NCBI GenBank assembly: GCA_017625695.1
Contig: JAGAKI010000066.1
Span: 1 to 64,000, forward strand
Reading direction: 5' to 3'
DNA from: Clostridia bacterium
Lineage (GTDB): Bacteria > Bacillota > Clostridia > UMGS1840
Length of the DNA: 64,000 nt
A program made the translations under genes and the position numbers. Shown here one piece after another: positions 15,918 to 25,263 of this stretch. The notes under the pieces are model-generated. The model did no database searches, had not been told where the DNA came from, and was given only the letters and a program-made list of their open reading frames with translations. Position 1 is the first letter of the stretch; each line of letters begins with the position of its first letter.

Positions 15918-17413
15918 TTTGACTCATCGCCTCCTACCACATATAGGGATGCCGCCAGACTTAGTAAGGCGAAAAACAGCATATACATTCTGTAATTATA
16001 GAAGGTGTTATCAAAGAATCCCTGAATCAGGAATGATACAAAACCACTGACCAATGCGATAGACAAAATCTGCATTTCACGATTTTTGGGATGTTTGTAC
16101 ACCAGAAACAACTGGCGTAGAATTACATACATCAGAACTACAAAGGTCAGTAATGCAAAAATCCCGGCTTCGGTCATCAAGTGGAAATACAAGCTGTGAG
16201 AGTGAGGTGCGGTAATTGCCGGCAATGCAAAAGGAGCATAGGCAACTTCAAAGGAGTGTGTTCCCAGCCCAGCACCGATGGGCCAGTATTTTTCCAGCAT
16301 TTTGACCGTTCCGCGCCAGATGTAAACACGGTATGCAGTAGAGCTGTCTTCTAAGTTGCCGATACTCATAAATCGGTTTAAAATGCTTTGGGGTAACAGG
16401 AAAATAGAAAAGGGGGCCACCATACCGATGGGGATTAAAGCCTTTTTATAAAGCAAGATGACAAACAGACCCAATCCTGCGATGAGTCCTAACCAGCATC
16501 CTCTCGAGTAGGTCAGGATCATACAGATGACAGAAGCCGCACAGCAGATTCCGTAAATGGTTTTATGCAGCTTGTCTTTTGCGATTAAGAACATTGCCAA
16601 AGAGAGGGGAACCAGGAACAACAGATATTCGCCGAATACATTGGGGTTCTGAAAGGTGGAGTAAATTCTGCCGGCGATATCGGTAAACAGGTTGGTATCG
16701 GTCCAGGTTGTGGTCTGATATTTTCCGGTGATAAACTGAAGCAGTCCGAATCCGCAAACAAAAATGCCGGAAAGGGTAAAGAATGAAATACTGAGAATCA
16801 ATCTGCGTTCGGTAGAAACAAAATAACGTACGACATAATAGAAGCCAACAAAGGTAAAGTATACCAGGAAAATCTGATATTTACCCGGGTCAATGGAAAG
16901 CCACAGCCCCAAAATTAAAGCAATCAGATAAAAGCCAATCAGCATATCGGTAAAAATGGGTTTGTTCAGCATCAGATTATCACGGAATTTAGATTCCAGT
17001 AACGAAAATCCCAATGCCAATACGGTGAGCACGACTACTACCATAGTGGGCAGAATTCCTGCTAAAAACAACAGCATCAGGAAAATCAGGAAAGAGAAAC
17101 TGTACCCCTCGCCGGATACCCTGCAGCGATTTAAAACTTTACTGCTTCCGAAAATCTTGGATACCGTGGTGACCTGACACCGTTTGTGAATGGCACGGTA
17201 GGTAAAGGAGCCGGTCAGAAGTTTATGGAACCAGCCAATCAGTTGCCGGATTTTACACAGAAATTTGTAGGTGACAGAATTTTCCCATTGTTCGGTATTA
17301 AAATCTGTCATAAATAATTTGTAGATGAAGGTTTCCCGAAAGGGAGGCAACAGAAACAGAAAAATTTTTCTCAAAATCTGGTAGGTTTTACTGCTTTCAA
17401 TTATTGTCTTCAT
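15914..17413 (-). CDS. O-antigen ligase/polymerase-like membrane protein (Wzy_C)
   Basis: 499 residues with roughly ten to twelve hydrophobic helices and a soluble N-terminal stretch of about 100 residues. The family signature lies in the large external loop: YSRGCWLGLIAG before it and ITAPHSHSLYFHLMTEAGIF after it, with the conserved histidines. Members polymerise or ligate lipid-linked oligosaccharides. In a Gram-positive context it more likely makes a secondary wall polymer. It overlaps murJ by 4 bases and the GT4 gene by 4 bases. Confidence 0.88.
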   Translation of the reverse strand: MKTIIESSKTYQILRKIFLFLLPPFRETFIYKLFMTDFNTEQWENSVTYKFLCKIRQLIGWFHKLLTGSFTYRAIHKRCQVTTVSKIFGSSKVLNRCRVSGEGYSFSFLIFLMLLFLAGILPTMVVVVLTVLALGFSLLESKFRDNLMLNKPIFTDMLIGFYLIALILGLWLSIDPGKYQIFLVYFTFVGFYYVVRYFVSTERRLILSISFFTLSGIFVCGFGLLQFITGKYQTTTWTDTNLFTDIAGRIYSTFQNPNVFGEYLLFLVPLSLAMFLIAKDKLHKTIYGICCAASVICMILTYSRGCWLGLIAGLGLFVILLYKKALIPIGMVAPFSIFLLPQSILNRFMSIGNLEDSSTAYRVYIWRGTVKMLEKYWPIGAGLGTHSFEVAYAPFALPAITAPHSHSLYFHLMTEAGIFALLTFVVLMYVILRQLFLVYKHPKNREMQILSIALVSGFVSFLIQGFFDNTFYNYRMYMLFFALLSLAASLYVVGGDESK

Positions 17414-18933
17414 TGTTTTTGAGATCCTTTCTTCAGAAATTCCCGGACTTCACTGTGGAAACACCATAGACAACCGCCGTATAGCAAAAGTCCGATAATG
17501 GCAGCGATTCCCACCGCCAGGATGTTGCCTACTAATGATGTTTTCATAGGCAGAAGTTGATAGGAAAGTGTGCATAGCGGAAACATAACAGCACCGTAAA
17601 TGACAAATCGTAACACACAGAGTAAATCTTTTTTTTGGATGAAGTGCAGCTCATGGTTTAACAGAAGAAACAGTACAGTTGTCGTAAACACTGCTGTCAG
17701 ACTGGTGGAAAGTGCAAGTCCGAAGGACCCCATAATATCCTTTAAGAAGAAAGATAACACCAGATTTAAAAGGATAGCACCCGCAGCAGTAACCGAGGGA
17801 ATCAGCATATTTTTTCTGGCATAGTATGCCTTGTTCAGCAAGTCCAGCAATCCGTAAAACGGGATTCCCAAGGAATAGTAGAAAAAGGCTCCTGCTGTCA
17901 GATATAAATCGTTGTCGGTAAAGGCGCCCCGTTTGTATACAATTTCGATGATAGGGGTTTTAAACACCAGCATCAACGAACAAATGGGGATTAACACCAT
18001 CACAATCAGCAGAAAGGAAATCCTTAGCGTGTGATTGTAGGATTCTCCGTCATCTGTAACCGATTGTTTGGAAAGACGGGGGAAGATGTAGTTGGTCAGA
18101 CTGACCGTAAATACGCTGGATACAATCAGATACAGTTTGTTTGCCCAGTTTAAGGTAGGGATGGCATTGGCGTCGCCGATGCCGGAGGCAAATGCATTAT
18201 TGATAATGGCAGAAATGGGTTGAATCCAGGTGCCTACCATAACGGGTAAGGCAAGCTTTACAACTGTTTTTAATCCTTCGTGTTTTAAAATAGGACGATA
18301 CCGAAAGCCTTTTTTGATGGCTACCGGAATCTGAATGGCAAATTGCAGTACCCATCCCAACAGAAGAGAAACCGCAAGACCACGTACACCGAAATAGCGA
18401 TTGAAGCAGAATAGATAGATAATTACGATTCCGTTGGAAATCAGACTCATTGCTGCAGGGATGTTGAATTCTCCCTTGGACTGCAACAATCCTACAAAGG
18501 AAAAGGCAAGGGAGGCAAACAAAATGATGGGTAAGAGAATTACTGTCAGGGAAATGGCAGTTTCCCGCACTTGCCCCACCAATCCGCCGGCAACCAGACT
18601 GATTAAGCCGGAGGAACAACAAATCAGAATTCCGGTCAGAACCAGCGAGCCGATGAAGATGGCATTGAAAAAGGCAGAAGCAAAGCGGTCGCCTTCTTCA
18701 GGTCCCTTTTGTTCTACATAGGTGTTATATACCGGGATAAAGGCAGAGCTAACTGCCGAAGCAAAGACAATATCAAACAGATTTAAAGGGAGGGCACTGG
18801 CGGCATAAAAAGCAGCGGCATCCGAAGAGGAACCGTACAGCTGTGCAATCAGCATTTCCCGTGCCTGTCCCATTACTTTAGACAGAAGAATCATCAGAAA
18901 CATAAATCCAACTGTTTTGATTGATTTTTTCAT
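17410..18933 (-). CDS. murJ: MurJ/MviN-family lipid II flippase
   Basis: A 507-residue MOP-superfamily transporter with about 14 membrane helices. The family pattern is clear from the N-terminus (SKVMGQAREMLIAQLYG, then a FIPVYNTYVEQKG loop) to the repeated charged loops. MurJ flips lipid II across the membrane for peptidoglycan synthesis. Because the next genes encode a polymerase-like protein and a glycosyltransferase, a role in exporting another lipid-linked glycan is also possible. First gene of the minus-strand operon, with a consensus promoter 57 bases upstream. Confidence 0.9.
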   Translation of the reverse strand: MKKSIKTVGFMFLMILLSKVMGQAREMLIAQLYGSSSDAAAFYAASALPLNLFDIVFASAVSSAFIPVYNTYVEQKGPEEGDRFASAFFNAIFIGSLVLTGILICCSSGLISLVAGGLVGQVRETAISLTVILLPIILFASLAFSFVGLLQSKGEFNIPAAMSLISNGIVIIYLFCFNRYFGVRGLAVSLLLGWVLQFAIQIPVAIKKGFRYRPILKHEGLKTVVKLALPVMVGTWIQPISAIINNAFASGIGDANAIPTLNWANKLYLIVSSVFTVSLTNYIFPRLSKQSVTDDGESYNHTLRISFLLIVMVLIPICSLMLVFKTPIIEIVYKRGAFTDNDLYLTAGAFFYYSLGIPFYGLLDLLNKAYYARKNMLIPSVTAAGAILLNLVLSFFLKDIMGSFGLALSTSLTAVFTTTVLFLLLNHELHFIQKKDLLCVLRFVIYGAVMFPLCTLSYQLLPMKTSLVGNILAVGIAAIIGLLLYGGCLWCFHSEVREFLKKGSQKQ

Positions 18934-18989
18934 AGGAATACTCCAATTATTTTTCTCGGGTTTTTAAAAATTAAAACTTCTCTTTATAC

Positions 18990-19018
18990 AATATACCACA
19001 TTTTGGTGAAAATGTCAA
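18990..19018 (-). promoter_or_regulatory. Promoter of the murJ-nth operon
   Basis: On the minus strand TTGACA (19018-19013), a 17-base spacer and TATATT (18995-18990). It is the only clear promoter before the densely packed minus-strand genes. The rest of the 18934-19280 gap holds A/T-rich sequence with the divergent promoter below and nothing else I can identify. Confidence 0.82.
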
Positions 19019-19199
19019 TCGTAATCAAGGATTTTATCTGTTTTTCTATCATTTTAAAACAGTAATTTTGCTGAAGTTTTCAGGAAGAAAAACAGGGGTA
19101 GAAAACAAGGTTCGCCAAGGTATTGTCTGTTTTTTGTTTTTCTTTGGAATTCCGACAGGTTTACACAAGGTATGCCGGGATTGTGTCGAACGATTTTTC

Positions 19200-19227
19200 T
19201 TTACTTTTTTTATTTTTCTGGTATAAT
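19200..19227 (+). promoter_or_regulatory. Promoter of the ParB/Noc-like gene
   Basis: TTTACT (19200-19205), a 16-base spacer and TATAAT (19222-19227), 53 bases before the chosen ATG. Confidence 0.65.
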
Positions 19228-19280
19228 AAAATCAACAATTGGTAAAAAATACCATTTTTTTCAAAAAGGAGTGTGAATCA

Positions 19281-20105
19281 ATGAAACTGATGGAGCGATT
19301 AGACAATCGGAATCGGGTGCTTTCGGTGGAGGTGGACCGGATTACCAGAAATCCCAATCAACCCAGAAAAATATTTGAAGAATCTAAACTGTTTGAATTG
19401 GCGGAGTCCATTCGTGCCTGCGGAATTATCCAGCCTTTGACAGTTCGCCGCTTAGGGGACAGTACCTATGAGCTGATTGCAGGGGAACGCAGATTAAAAG
19501 CCGCCCGGCTGATTGGACTAAAAGAAGTTCCGGTGATTGTTATGAATGTGAATGAGGATTCGTCGGCGTTGATGGCATTAATCGAAAATCTGCAACGGGC
19601 AGACCTTACGTTTTTTGAGGAAGCAGTTTCTTATGATAAATTGATTCGGGAATTTGGCTATACCCAGGACGAGCTTGCCTTTAAGCTTGGAAAAAAACAG
19701 TCTACCATTGCCAATAAGCTGCGATTGTTACGCTTAAGTGACGGGGTAAAAGCCAAAGCGGTGGAATATCATTTATCGGAACGGCACTGCAGAGCACTTT
19801 TGCGGATTGAAAAAGAAGAGCTTCAGTTAAAAGCATTAAATACTATCATTCAGAAGAATCTGAATGTGCTGGAATCCGAACAATATGTGGAACGACTGCT
19901 TGGAGAGCAGGTTTCCAGAGAGAAAAAAGAAAAACGGATGATTCCGCTTTTCCGTGATATTCGGATTTTTTCCAATACTGTGAAACAGGCAGTGGAAATG
20001 ATGAATAAGGCAGGTGTTCCTGCCAACACCAAAAAAAGTGAAACCGATGCTTATATTGAATATGTCATACGGATTGACAAGTCGCAGTTGCCTCTTTCTA
20101 CATAG
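19281..20105 (+). CDS. ParB/Spo0J/Noc-family DNA-binding protein
   Basis: 274 residues from the ATG at 19281 (AAAGGAG 9 bases upstream). The N-terminal ParB/sulfiredoxin CTPase domain carries NPNQPRKIFEE, the GERRLKAARLIGLKEVPVIV box and ENLQRADLTFFEEA. A helix-turn-helix follows (FKLGKKQSTIANKLRLLRL). There is no parA next to it and no partition genes nearby, which fits a nucleoid-occlusion (Noc-like) protein or a dispersed ParB better than a plasmid system. The C-terminal dimer domain is present but divergent. Confidence 0.88.
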   Translation: MKLMERLDNRNRVLSVEVDRITRNPNQPRKIFEESKLFELAESIRACGIIQPLTVRRLGDSTYELIAGERRLKAARLIGLKEVPVIVMNVNEDSSALMALIENLQRADLTFFEEAVSYDKLIREFGYTQDELAFKLGKKQSTIANKLRLLRLSDGVKAKAVEYHLSERHCRALLRIEKEELQLKALNTIIQKNLNVLESEQYVERLLGEQVSREKKEKRMIPLFRDIRIFSNTVKQAVEMMNKAGVPANTKKSETDAYIEYVIRIDKSQLPLST

Positions 20106-20106
20106 C

Positions 20107-20151
20107 AAAAAATGGATGGTACCGAAACAAAACGGTACCATCCATTTTTTT
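20107..20151. terminator. Bidirectional terminator
   Basis: AAAATGGATGGTACCG and CGGTACCATCCATTTT form a 16-bp stem with T runs on both strands, between the converging ParB-like and YcdB-SLH genes. Confidence 0.92.
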
Positions 20152-20206
20152 AGGAAGGACAGCAAGAAAGGTTGGGTTTCTTGCTTTATGAAATTTTTAC
20201 CTTCTT

Positions 20207-22270
20207 TTATTTTGATGACTGTAAGTAATGATAGATTGCACTGACTGCCTCTGCTCGGGTCAGTTCTTTCTGAGGATAGAAGTTCCCGTCGGGACTTCCA
20301 CGGAAAATCCCCATTCCGGCTACCAGAGCAATATCTCCGAGGAAGGCTTTGTCTGCCCGTGCTACATCTAGGAACGGATAACGGAAAATGTGGTCCATTG
20401 CCGCAACCTTCTGATATCCCATACGATAGACGAAATAACGACTCAGCATTTGTTTGGTTAAAATGCCATTGGCATCTGCACTTTCCTTTTCGATTTCTTC
20501 AATGGATGCAATCAGTTCGTTGATTTGTTCTTCCGAGTCATTGCCAATCATTTGAAACAGTTTCAAAAATTCCTTTTTGGTGATGGCGTCATCGGGGCGA
20601 AATTCGTTTTCGCTGATGTAATAGCCATTGTCTAACAGTGTCAGAATCATTTCTTCTGCCCAATGACCTTTGATATCGGTATATTCGGGGAGGAATGCAT
20701 CTTCTGCCACAGTACCGTCATAGCTTAAGATTTTGCCGGTATAGGGGTCAAACATCTGACTGTTTGGGTTTAAAAATGTATAAGCAAGGCTGTTTTCTCC
20801 ATCTTCAGTGGGTAGATATACCAAAGTGAATTCCATTGCTTCATCCATAATCTCCAGGATTTCTTCTTCACTCATACAAGTTGAAATATCGGGGAAGGTA
20901 AGCCCTTCGGTAAAGGAACGGCTGTAAGAAGTTACCTGTCTGGTATTGGCATCTACCCGTACCGTCAGACGGTTTGCATTGACAGGAATTGCGTTTTCCA
21001 TTCTCCGGTATGTGAAGTAATAGCTTTGAGGAAGAGAATCCTCTTTTGCAAGGGGAACATAGCTTTGCGTTTCTTCGGTGTATTCGGTGAATCCGAATAC
21101 GTCAGAAGCTTCGGCTTTCAGGAAATCTTCCGCAATTTTTTTTGCAGATTCTTTGGTGAAATTTTTGTTTTCACCTTCACTTTGGGGAATTGAGAATCCC
21201 AATAACTGTCCGGTTTTTGCATTCATTTGCACGTTGGCATAGGAATAGCTGTTTTCTTTTTGTAACTCAAAATACCAAAGCAGTTTTGTTTCATCATGGT
21301 AATCCCGTTGTAAGGAGGCACTCCGCAAGGTATAGTCTTTGAGTGCGGAGATTTTTTCCGTAGCAATTGTCAGAGCATCTTCCTGGGAGTATACTTCTCC
21401 TACATTGGCAAGAGCATCCAGTTCTTCCGGGGTGAATTGCACTCTGCCTGCAGCAGCCTCTTCTTTTAAGGTAGCATCTGCCATGGGAGCGTTGGTTAAT
21501 TTGCCAAACAGATAAGATTCCGGGAAATAAGGCTCAATCACTTCGCCGGTGATTGCGTGGATGGAGCTTCCGGAAGTGTCTTTTATGTAATACACGGGAA
21601 ATACGTTGTAGATTTTTTCCTGATAATCGTAGTACATCCGATATTCCAGTTGGATGCCGATATCACGAAGATATAAAGCTTTTGCTTCCTCTTCTGTGAG
21701 TTCGGCGGTAACGCTTTTGGTATATTCATTTTTTCTTGCACCGTTGTAATTTCTTACAATCCCGTGATTTTTGTCAACCGTCACAGAAACAGTAGTAGAA
21801 AATGCAGGGATATCTTCGTGGTATTCACGGAATACAAAATATGCGGTACGGGAATTTCTGTTTTCCCCGTCAGGAGTTACTTCCCGAAGGCTGGGGTACA
21901 GTTCGGGATTTACTTTTTTTATGAATTCTTTGGCAATTTCTCTTGCCTCGTCGTGTGTATAGTTGGCTAATGTATCATCATAAGAATCGGTGTAAATCCA
22001 GGCATAATAAGAAGATAAAAAACCGTCCTCGGAAAGAGTAGCATCCACATTTCCTTTTTTCTCTCCCGACCAGTTAAATGTCCAGTATACACTTCCGTCT
22101 GTATCGGTCCGGGAACGATAAGAGAATTCGTTGTACTCTTCGGGAACAGTCAGAATGGTCTTTGCTGTGGTTAATACTTCTTTCATTTTTTCAGACTCAT
22201 TCTGTGCCAGTGCGGGGGAACAAACCAGTAAAAAGCACAGAACCAGTGCGAGTATTTTTGTGAATTTCAT
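20207..22270 (-). CDS. Secreted YcdB/YcdC-domain protein with SLH repeats
   Basis: 687 residues. Signal peptide at 1-22 (LALVLCFLLVCSPALAQ). Two YcdB/YcdC-like (PepSY-related) regions at about 30-245 and 265-500 share VYWTFNW or LLWYFELQ strands and DA.T..EEAK helices. Two SLH repeats lie at the C-terminus (YTDIKGHWAEEMILTLL and FLDVARADKAFLGD...SPDGNFYPQKELTRAEAVSAIY). The SLH repeats imply attachment to the cell wall; YcdB-like domains may bind or inhibit peptidases, but no activity is proven. AAAAGGAG precedes the ATG. No promoter is obvious in the 67 bases after the upstream terminator. Confidence 0.85.
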   Translation of the reverse strand: MKFTKILALVLCFLLVCSPALAQNESEKMKEVLTTAKTILTVPEEYNEFSYRSRTDTDGSVYWTFNWSGEKKGNVDATLSEDGFLSSYYAWIYTDSYDDTLANYTHDEAREIAKEFIKKVNPELYPSLREVTPDGENRNSRTAYFVFREYHEDIPAFSTTVSVTVDKNHGIVRNYNGARKNEYTKSVTAELTEEEAKALYLRDIGIQLEYRMYYDYQEKIYNVFPVYYIKDTSGSSIHAITGEVIEPYFPESYLFGKLTNAPMADATLKEEAAAGRVQFTPEELDALANVGEVYSQEDALTIATEKISALKDYTLRSASLQRDYHDETKLLWYFELQKENSYSYANVQMNAKTGQLLGFSIPQSEGENKNFTKESAKKIAEDFLKAEASDVFGFTEYTEETQSYVPLAKEDSLPQSYYFTYRRMENAIPVNANRLTVRVDANTRQVTSYSRSFTEGLTFPDISTCMSEEEILEIMDEAMEFTLVYLPTEDGENSLAYTFLNPNSQMFDPYTGKILSYDGTVAEDAFLPEYTDIKGHWAEEMILTLLDNGYYISENEFRPDDAITKKEFLKLFQMIGNDSEEQINELIASIEEIEKESADANGILTKQMLSRYFVYRMGYQKVAAMDHIFRYPFLDVARADKAFLGDIALVAGMGIFRGSPDGNFYPQKELTRAEAVSAIYHYLQSSK

Positions 22271-22337
22271 AGTAAGTCAACTCCTTTTTTAGAATGAAAA
22301 AACAAAACTTTTTGTTTTTTGGACGATGAGAAAGAAG

Positions 22338-22375
22338 AAAAAGTTCCGAAAATTTGGAAAAATCGGAACTTTTTT
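22338..22375 (-). terminator. Terminator after the UPF0210 gene
   Basis: AAAAAAGTTCCGA and TCGGAACTTTTT form a stem with a T run on the minus strand, 29 bases past the UPF0210 stop. Confidence 0.85.
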
Positions 22376-22403
22376 CTGCTTTTTAGAAATTGCTTGAAAG
22401 TTG

Positions 22404-23762
22404 TTAGTTTTTCAAAGACTGAATGGGAGCAGGAATTCTTCCGCCACGTGCAATAAATTCTTCGCTGCTGTAGGGATGTACTCCCATGACAGGAGCTTTT
22501 CCCAAAAGGCCGCCGAATTCCACAAAATCACCTTCTTTTTTGCCGTAAGCAGGGATTACACGAACTGCAGTGGTCTTCTGATTGACTACTCCAATTGCCG
22601 CTTCATCGGCAATAATTGCGGAAATGGTGGAAGCAGGGGTATCGCCGGGAACGGCAATCATATCCAGTCCCACTGAGCAAACACAAGTCATAGCTTCCAG
22701 TTTATCTAAGGAAAGTGCACCCATGGCTGCCGCTTCAATCATACCCTCGTCTTCGGAAACCGGGATAAAAGCACCTGATAAGCCACCAACAAAGGAGCTT
22801 GCAAACATACCGCCTTTTTTTACAGCATCGTTTAACAACGCCAAAGCAGCGGTGGTACCGTGGGTACCGCAACGCTCTAATCCCATTTCTTCTAAGATTC
22901 TGGCAACACTGTCACCGATGGCAGGAGTGGGAGCTAAGCTTAAGTCTACAATACCAAACGGCACACCTAAGCGTCTTGCCGCTTCCTGGGCTACCAAATG
23001 ACCGGTACGTGTAATTTTGAATGCTGTTTTTTTGATGGTTTCTGCAACCGTTTCAAAATCGGCACCTTTTACTTTTTTTAAGGCAGAATGTACTACGCCG
23101 GGACCGGAAACCCCCACGTTAATCACACATTCCGGTTCGCCGATTCCGTGGAATGCACCTGCCATAAAGGGGTTATCTTCCACTGCATTGGCAAATACTA
23201 CCAGTTTTGCACAGCCGATGCTGTCCTGGTCTTTGGTACGGTGTGCTAAATCTACAATGACTTCGCCCATTCGTTTTACCGCATCCATATTCAGACCGGT
23301 TTTTAAGGAGGCTACATTCACAGAAGAACAGATATTTTTAGTTACAGTCAATGCTTCCGGGATGGAACGGATTAAAATATCATCCCCTTTAGTTAATCCT
23401 TTGTGAACCAATGCCGAAAACCCGCCCAAAAAGTTAACGCCCACTTCGTCAGCCGCTTTCTGCAGAGCTTCTGCAAAGCAGGTGTAATTATCGGTGTGAC
23501 TGCTTTCTGCCACCAGAGAAATGGGGGTAACAGAGATTCGTTTGTTCACAATGGGGATTCCCAGTTCTGTTTCAATTCCTTCGGCAACGGGAACTAATTT
23601 TTCTGCATATTTTGTAATTTTATCATAAATGTTCTGACAGGCAATTTTGGGGTCAGAATGAGCACAGTCACGCAAGGAAATCCCCATGGTAACTGTTCTT
23701 ACGTCCAGGTTTTCCTGGTTAATCATTTTGAGAGTTTCAATAATTTCGTAGTTGTTAATCAT
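22404..23762 (-). CDS. UPF0210 / PFL-family protein
   Basis: 452 residues from the ATG at 23762, which follows AAAGGA; the longer frame to 23819 overlaps the upstream gene. Clear matches to the UPF0210 (DUF711) family include [20 protein letters not shown] near residue 30, [14 protein letters not shown] and [19 protein letters not shown]. The structure is related to glycyl-radical-like (PFL) barrels, but the reaction is unknown. It follows an ACT-domain gene by 17 bases. The same pair is conserved in many Firmicutes, so the ACT protein probably regulates it by binding a small molecule. Confidence 0.93.
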   Translation of the reverse strand: MINNYEIIETLKMINQENLDVRTVTMGISLRDCAHSDPKIACQNIYDKITKYAEKLVPVAEGIETELGIPIVNKRISVTPISLVAESSHTDNYTCFAEALQKAADEVGVNFLGGFSALVHKGLTKGDDILIRSIPEALTVTKNICSSVNVASLKTGLNMDAVKRMGEVIVDLAHRTKDQDSIGCAKLVVFANAVEDNPFMAGAFHGIGEPECVINVGVSGPGVVHSALKKVKGADFETVAETIKKTAFKITRTGHLVAQEAARRLGVPFGIVDLSLAPTPAIGDSVARILEEMGLERCGTHGTTAALALLNDAVKKGGMFASSFVGGLSGAFIPVSEDEGMIEAAAMGALSLDKLEAMTCVCSVGLDMIAVPGDTPASTISAIIADEAAIGVVNQKTTAVRVIPAYGKKEGDFVEFGGLLGKAPVMGVHPYSSEEFIARGGRIPAPIQSLKN

Positions 23763-23779
23763 AGTCGGGCAGTCCTTTC

Positions 23780-24052
23780 TTAGATTCTGTGCATAGAATT
23801 GAAAATCTGCTCGTGACAAATGGTAATTTCTACACCCAAGCGGTTGCCTTCTTTACTGAGAATTTCCTTCAACGCAGAAAATTCAATTTTGGATTTTTCG
23901 ATATCCACCAGCATGACCATAGTAAACATATCCTGCATAATGGTCTGGGAAATATCCATAATGTTGATGTCTGCTTCCAAAAGAACGCCGGACACTCCAT
24001 GAATAATCCCGGTTCTGTCTTTTCCGATAACGGTTAATACTGCTTTTTCCAT
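23780..24052 (-). CDS. UPF0237 ACT-domain protein
   Basis: 90 residues forming one ACT domain, beginning [20 protein letters not shown], where GKDRTGI is the ligand-binding turn. ACT domains bind amino acids or similar ligands. Together with the UPF0210 gene downstream this is a conserved two-gene unit of unknown function. A hairpin (CAAAGGCACCGG / CCGATGCCTTTTG) lies between it and fba. Confidence 0.93.
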   Translation of the reverse strand: MEKAVLTVIGKDRTGIIHGVSGVLLEADINIMDISQTIMQDMFTMVMLVDIEKSKIEFSALKEILSKEGNRLGVEITICHEQIFNSMHRI

Positions 24053-24145
24053 TGTAAGTCTTTCCTTTCCGTCTTTGTAACAAAGGCACCGGGAAAAAAC
24101 CGATGCCTTTTGTTTATTTATGTTGTCAAGATAATACTATCAAAC

Positions 24146-25009
24146 TTATGCTTTGTTCACAGATCCAAACAGTTCCATTTTTTCTTTTACGGTAGCTTTG
24201 ATTGCTTCAACACCGGGTGCCAACAGTTTTCTGGGGTCAAATCCTTTGCCTTCTAAGTCTTTGCCTGCTTCTACATATTTTCTGGTAGCTTCTGCAAAGC
24301 TCAGCTGACATTCAGTGTTTACGTTGATTTTGGAAACACCCAGAGAAATTGCTTTCTGAATCATATCTGCGGGGATACCGGTACCACCGTGTAATACCAA
24401 GGGCATAGTGCCGGTTTTCTGTTGAATTGCATCCAGAGCTTCAAAGTTTAAACCTGCCCAGTTTGCGGGATATTTACCATGAATGTTACCAATCCCTGCA
24501 GCCAGCATATCTACGCCTAAGTCTGCAATCATTTTACATTCATCGGGATCTGCTACTTCGCCGGCACCAACTACGCCGTCTTCTTCACCGCCGATAGAGC
24601 CAACTTCTGCTTCTACAGAAATGCCTTTTGCATTTGCAATTGCGATAATTTCTTTGGTTTTTTCGATGTTTTCTTCGATGCCGTAGTGAGAGCCGTCAAA
24701 CATAACAGAAGAGAAACCCGCTTCGATACATTTTTTTGCACCCTCGTAAGAACCGTGGTCTAAATGAAGAGCTACGGGAACGGTGATGCCTAATTCTTCT
24801 ACCATAGCTTTTACCATAGCGGTAACGGTTTTGAAGCCGGTCATATATTTTCCTGCTCCTTCAGAAACACCTAAAATAACGGGGGAGTTACATTCTTGTG
24901 CAGTTAAGAGAATTGCTTTGGTCCATTCTAAGTTGTTGATGTTGAACTGACCAACAGCATATTTTCCTTCTTTTGCTTTTTTAAGCATTTCGCTAGCGGA
25001 TACTAACAT
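24146..25009 (-). CDS. fba: Class II fructose-bisphosphate aldolase
   Basis: A 287-residue zinc-dependent glycolytic enzyme that cleaves fructose 1,6-bisphosphate. Family motifs: LHLDHGSYEGAKKCIEAGFSS (zinc ligand His and catalytic Asp), EAEVGSIGGEEDG, GNIHGKYP and LHGGTGIP. The C-terminal INVNTECQ binds substrate. Length is normal. It has its own promoter, and GAGGAGG precedes the ATG. Confidence 0.96.
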   Translation of the reverse strand: MLVSASEMLKKAKEGKYAVGQFNINNLEWTKAILLTAQECNSPVILGVSEGAGKYMTGFKTVTAMVKAMVEELGITVPVALHLDHGSYEGAKKCIEAGFSSVMFDGSHYGIEENIEKTKEIIAIANAKGISVEAEVGSIGGEEDGVVGAGEVADPDECKMIADLGVDMLAAGIGNIHGKYPANWAGLNFEALDAIQQKTGTMPLVLHGGTGIPADMIQKAISLGVSKINVNTECQLSFAEATRKYVEAGKDLEGKGFDPRKLLAPGVEAIKATVKEKMELFGSVNKA

Positions 25010-25075
25010 AGTAAAAATCCTCCTCGATTTTCGTATATATAATAAAGTTTTAATACAAAATTTTCCACGATAAAC

Positions 25076-25104
25076 ATTATACTACATTGTGAAAAAAAAA
25101 TCAA
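25076..25104 (-). promoter_or_regulatory. Promoter of fba
   Basis: On the minus strand TTGATT (25104-25099), a 17-base spacer and TATAAT (25081-25076), 67 bases before the ATG. Confidence 0.78.
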
Positions 25105-25202
25105 ACATTTTTTGAAAAAAATGACGATTTTTTTTATTTTCTCCGTTTGTTACGAAATTTTTTGTTTTAAACATCTTTTTTCGTGTAATCTGCTATGAAA
25201 GT

Positions 25203-25240
25203 AAAAACAGACTGCCTGTGGGTTTTTCAGTCAGTCTGTT
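25203..25240 (-). terminator. Terminator after spoIIQ
   Basis: CAGACTG and CAGTCTG pair across a 17-base loop, with TTTTT on the minus strand, 24 bases past the spoIIQ stop. Confidence 0.75.
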
Positions 25241-25263
25241 TTGTGTGAAACGAAAAAATTTGA

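Noticed and set aside
24053-24145. Clear fba terminator
   Set aside because: The hairpin has a good stem, but on the minus strand it is followed by GTTACAAAG without a T run. Read-through into the UPF0237 gene is possible.
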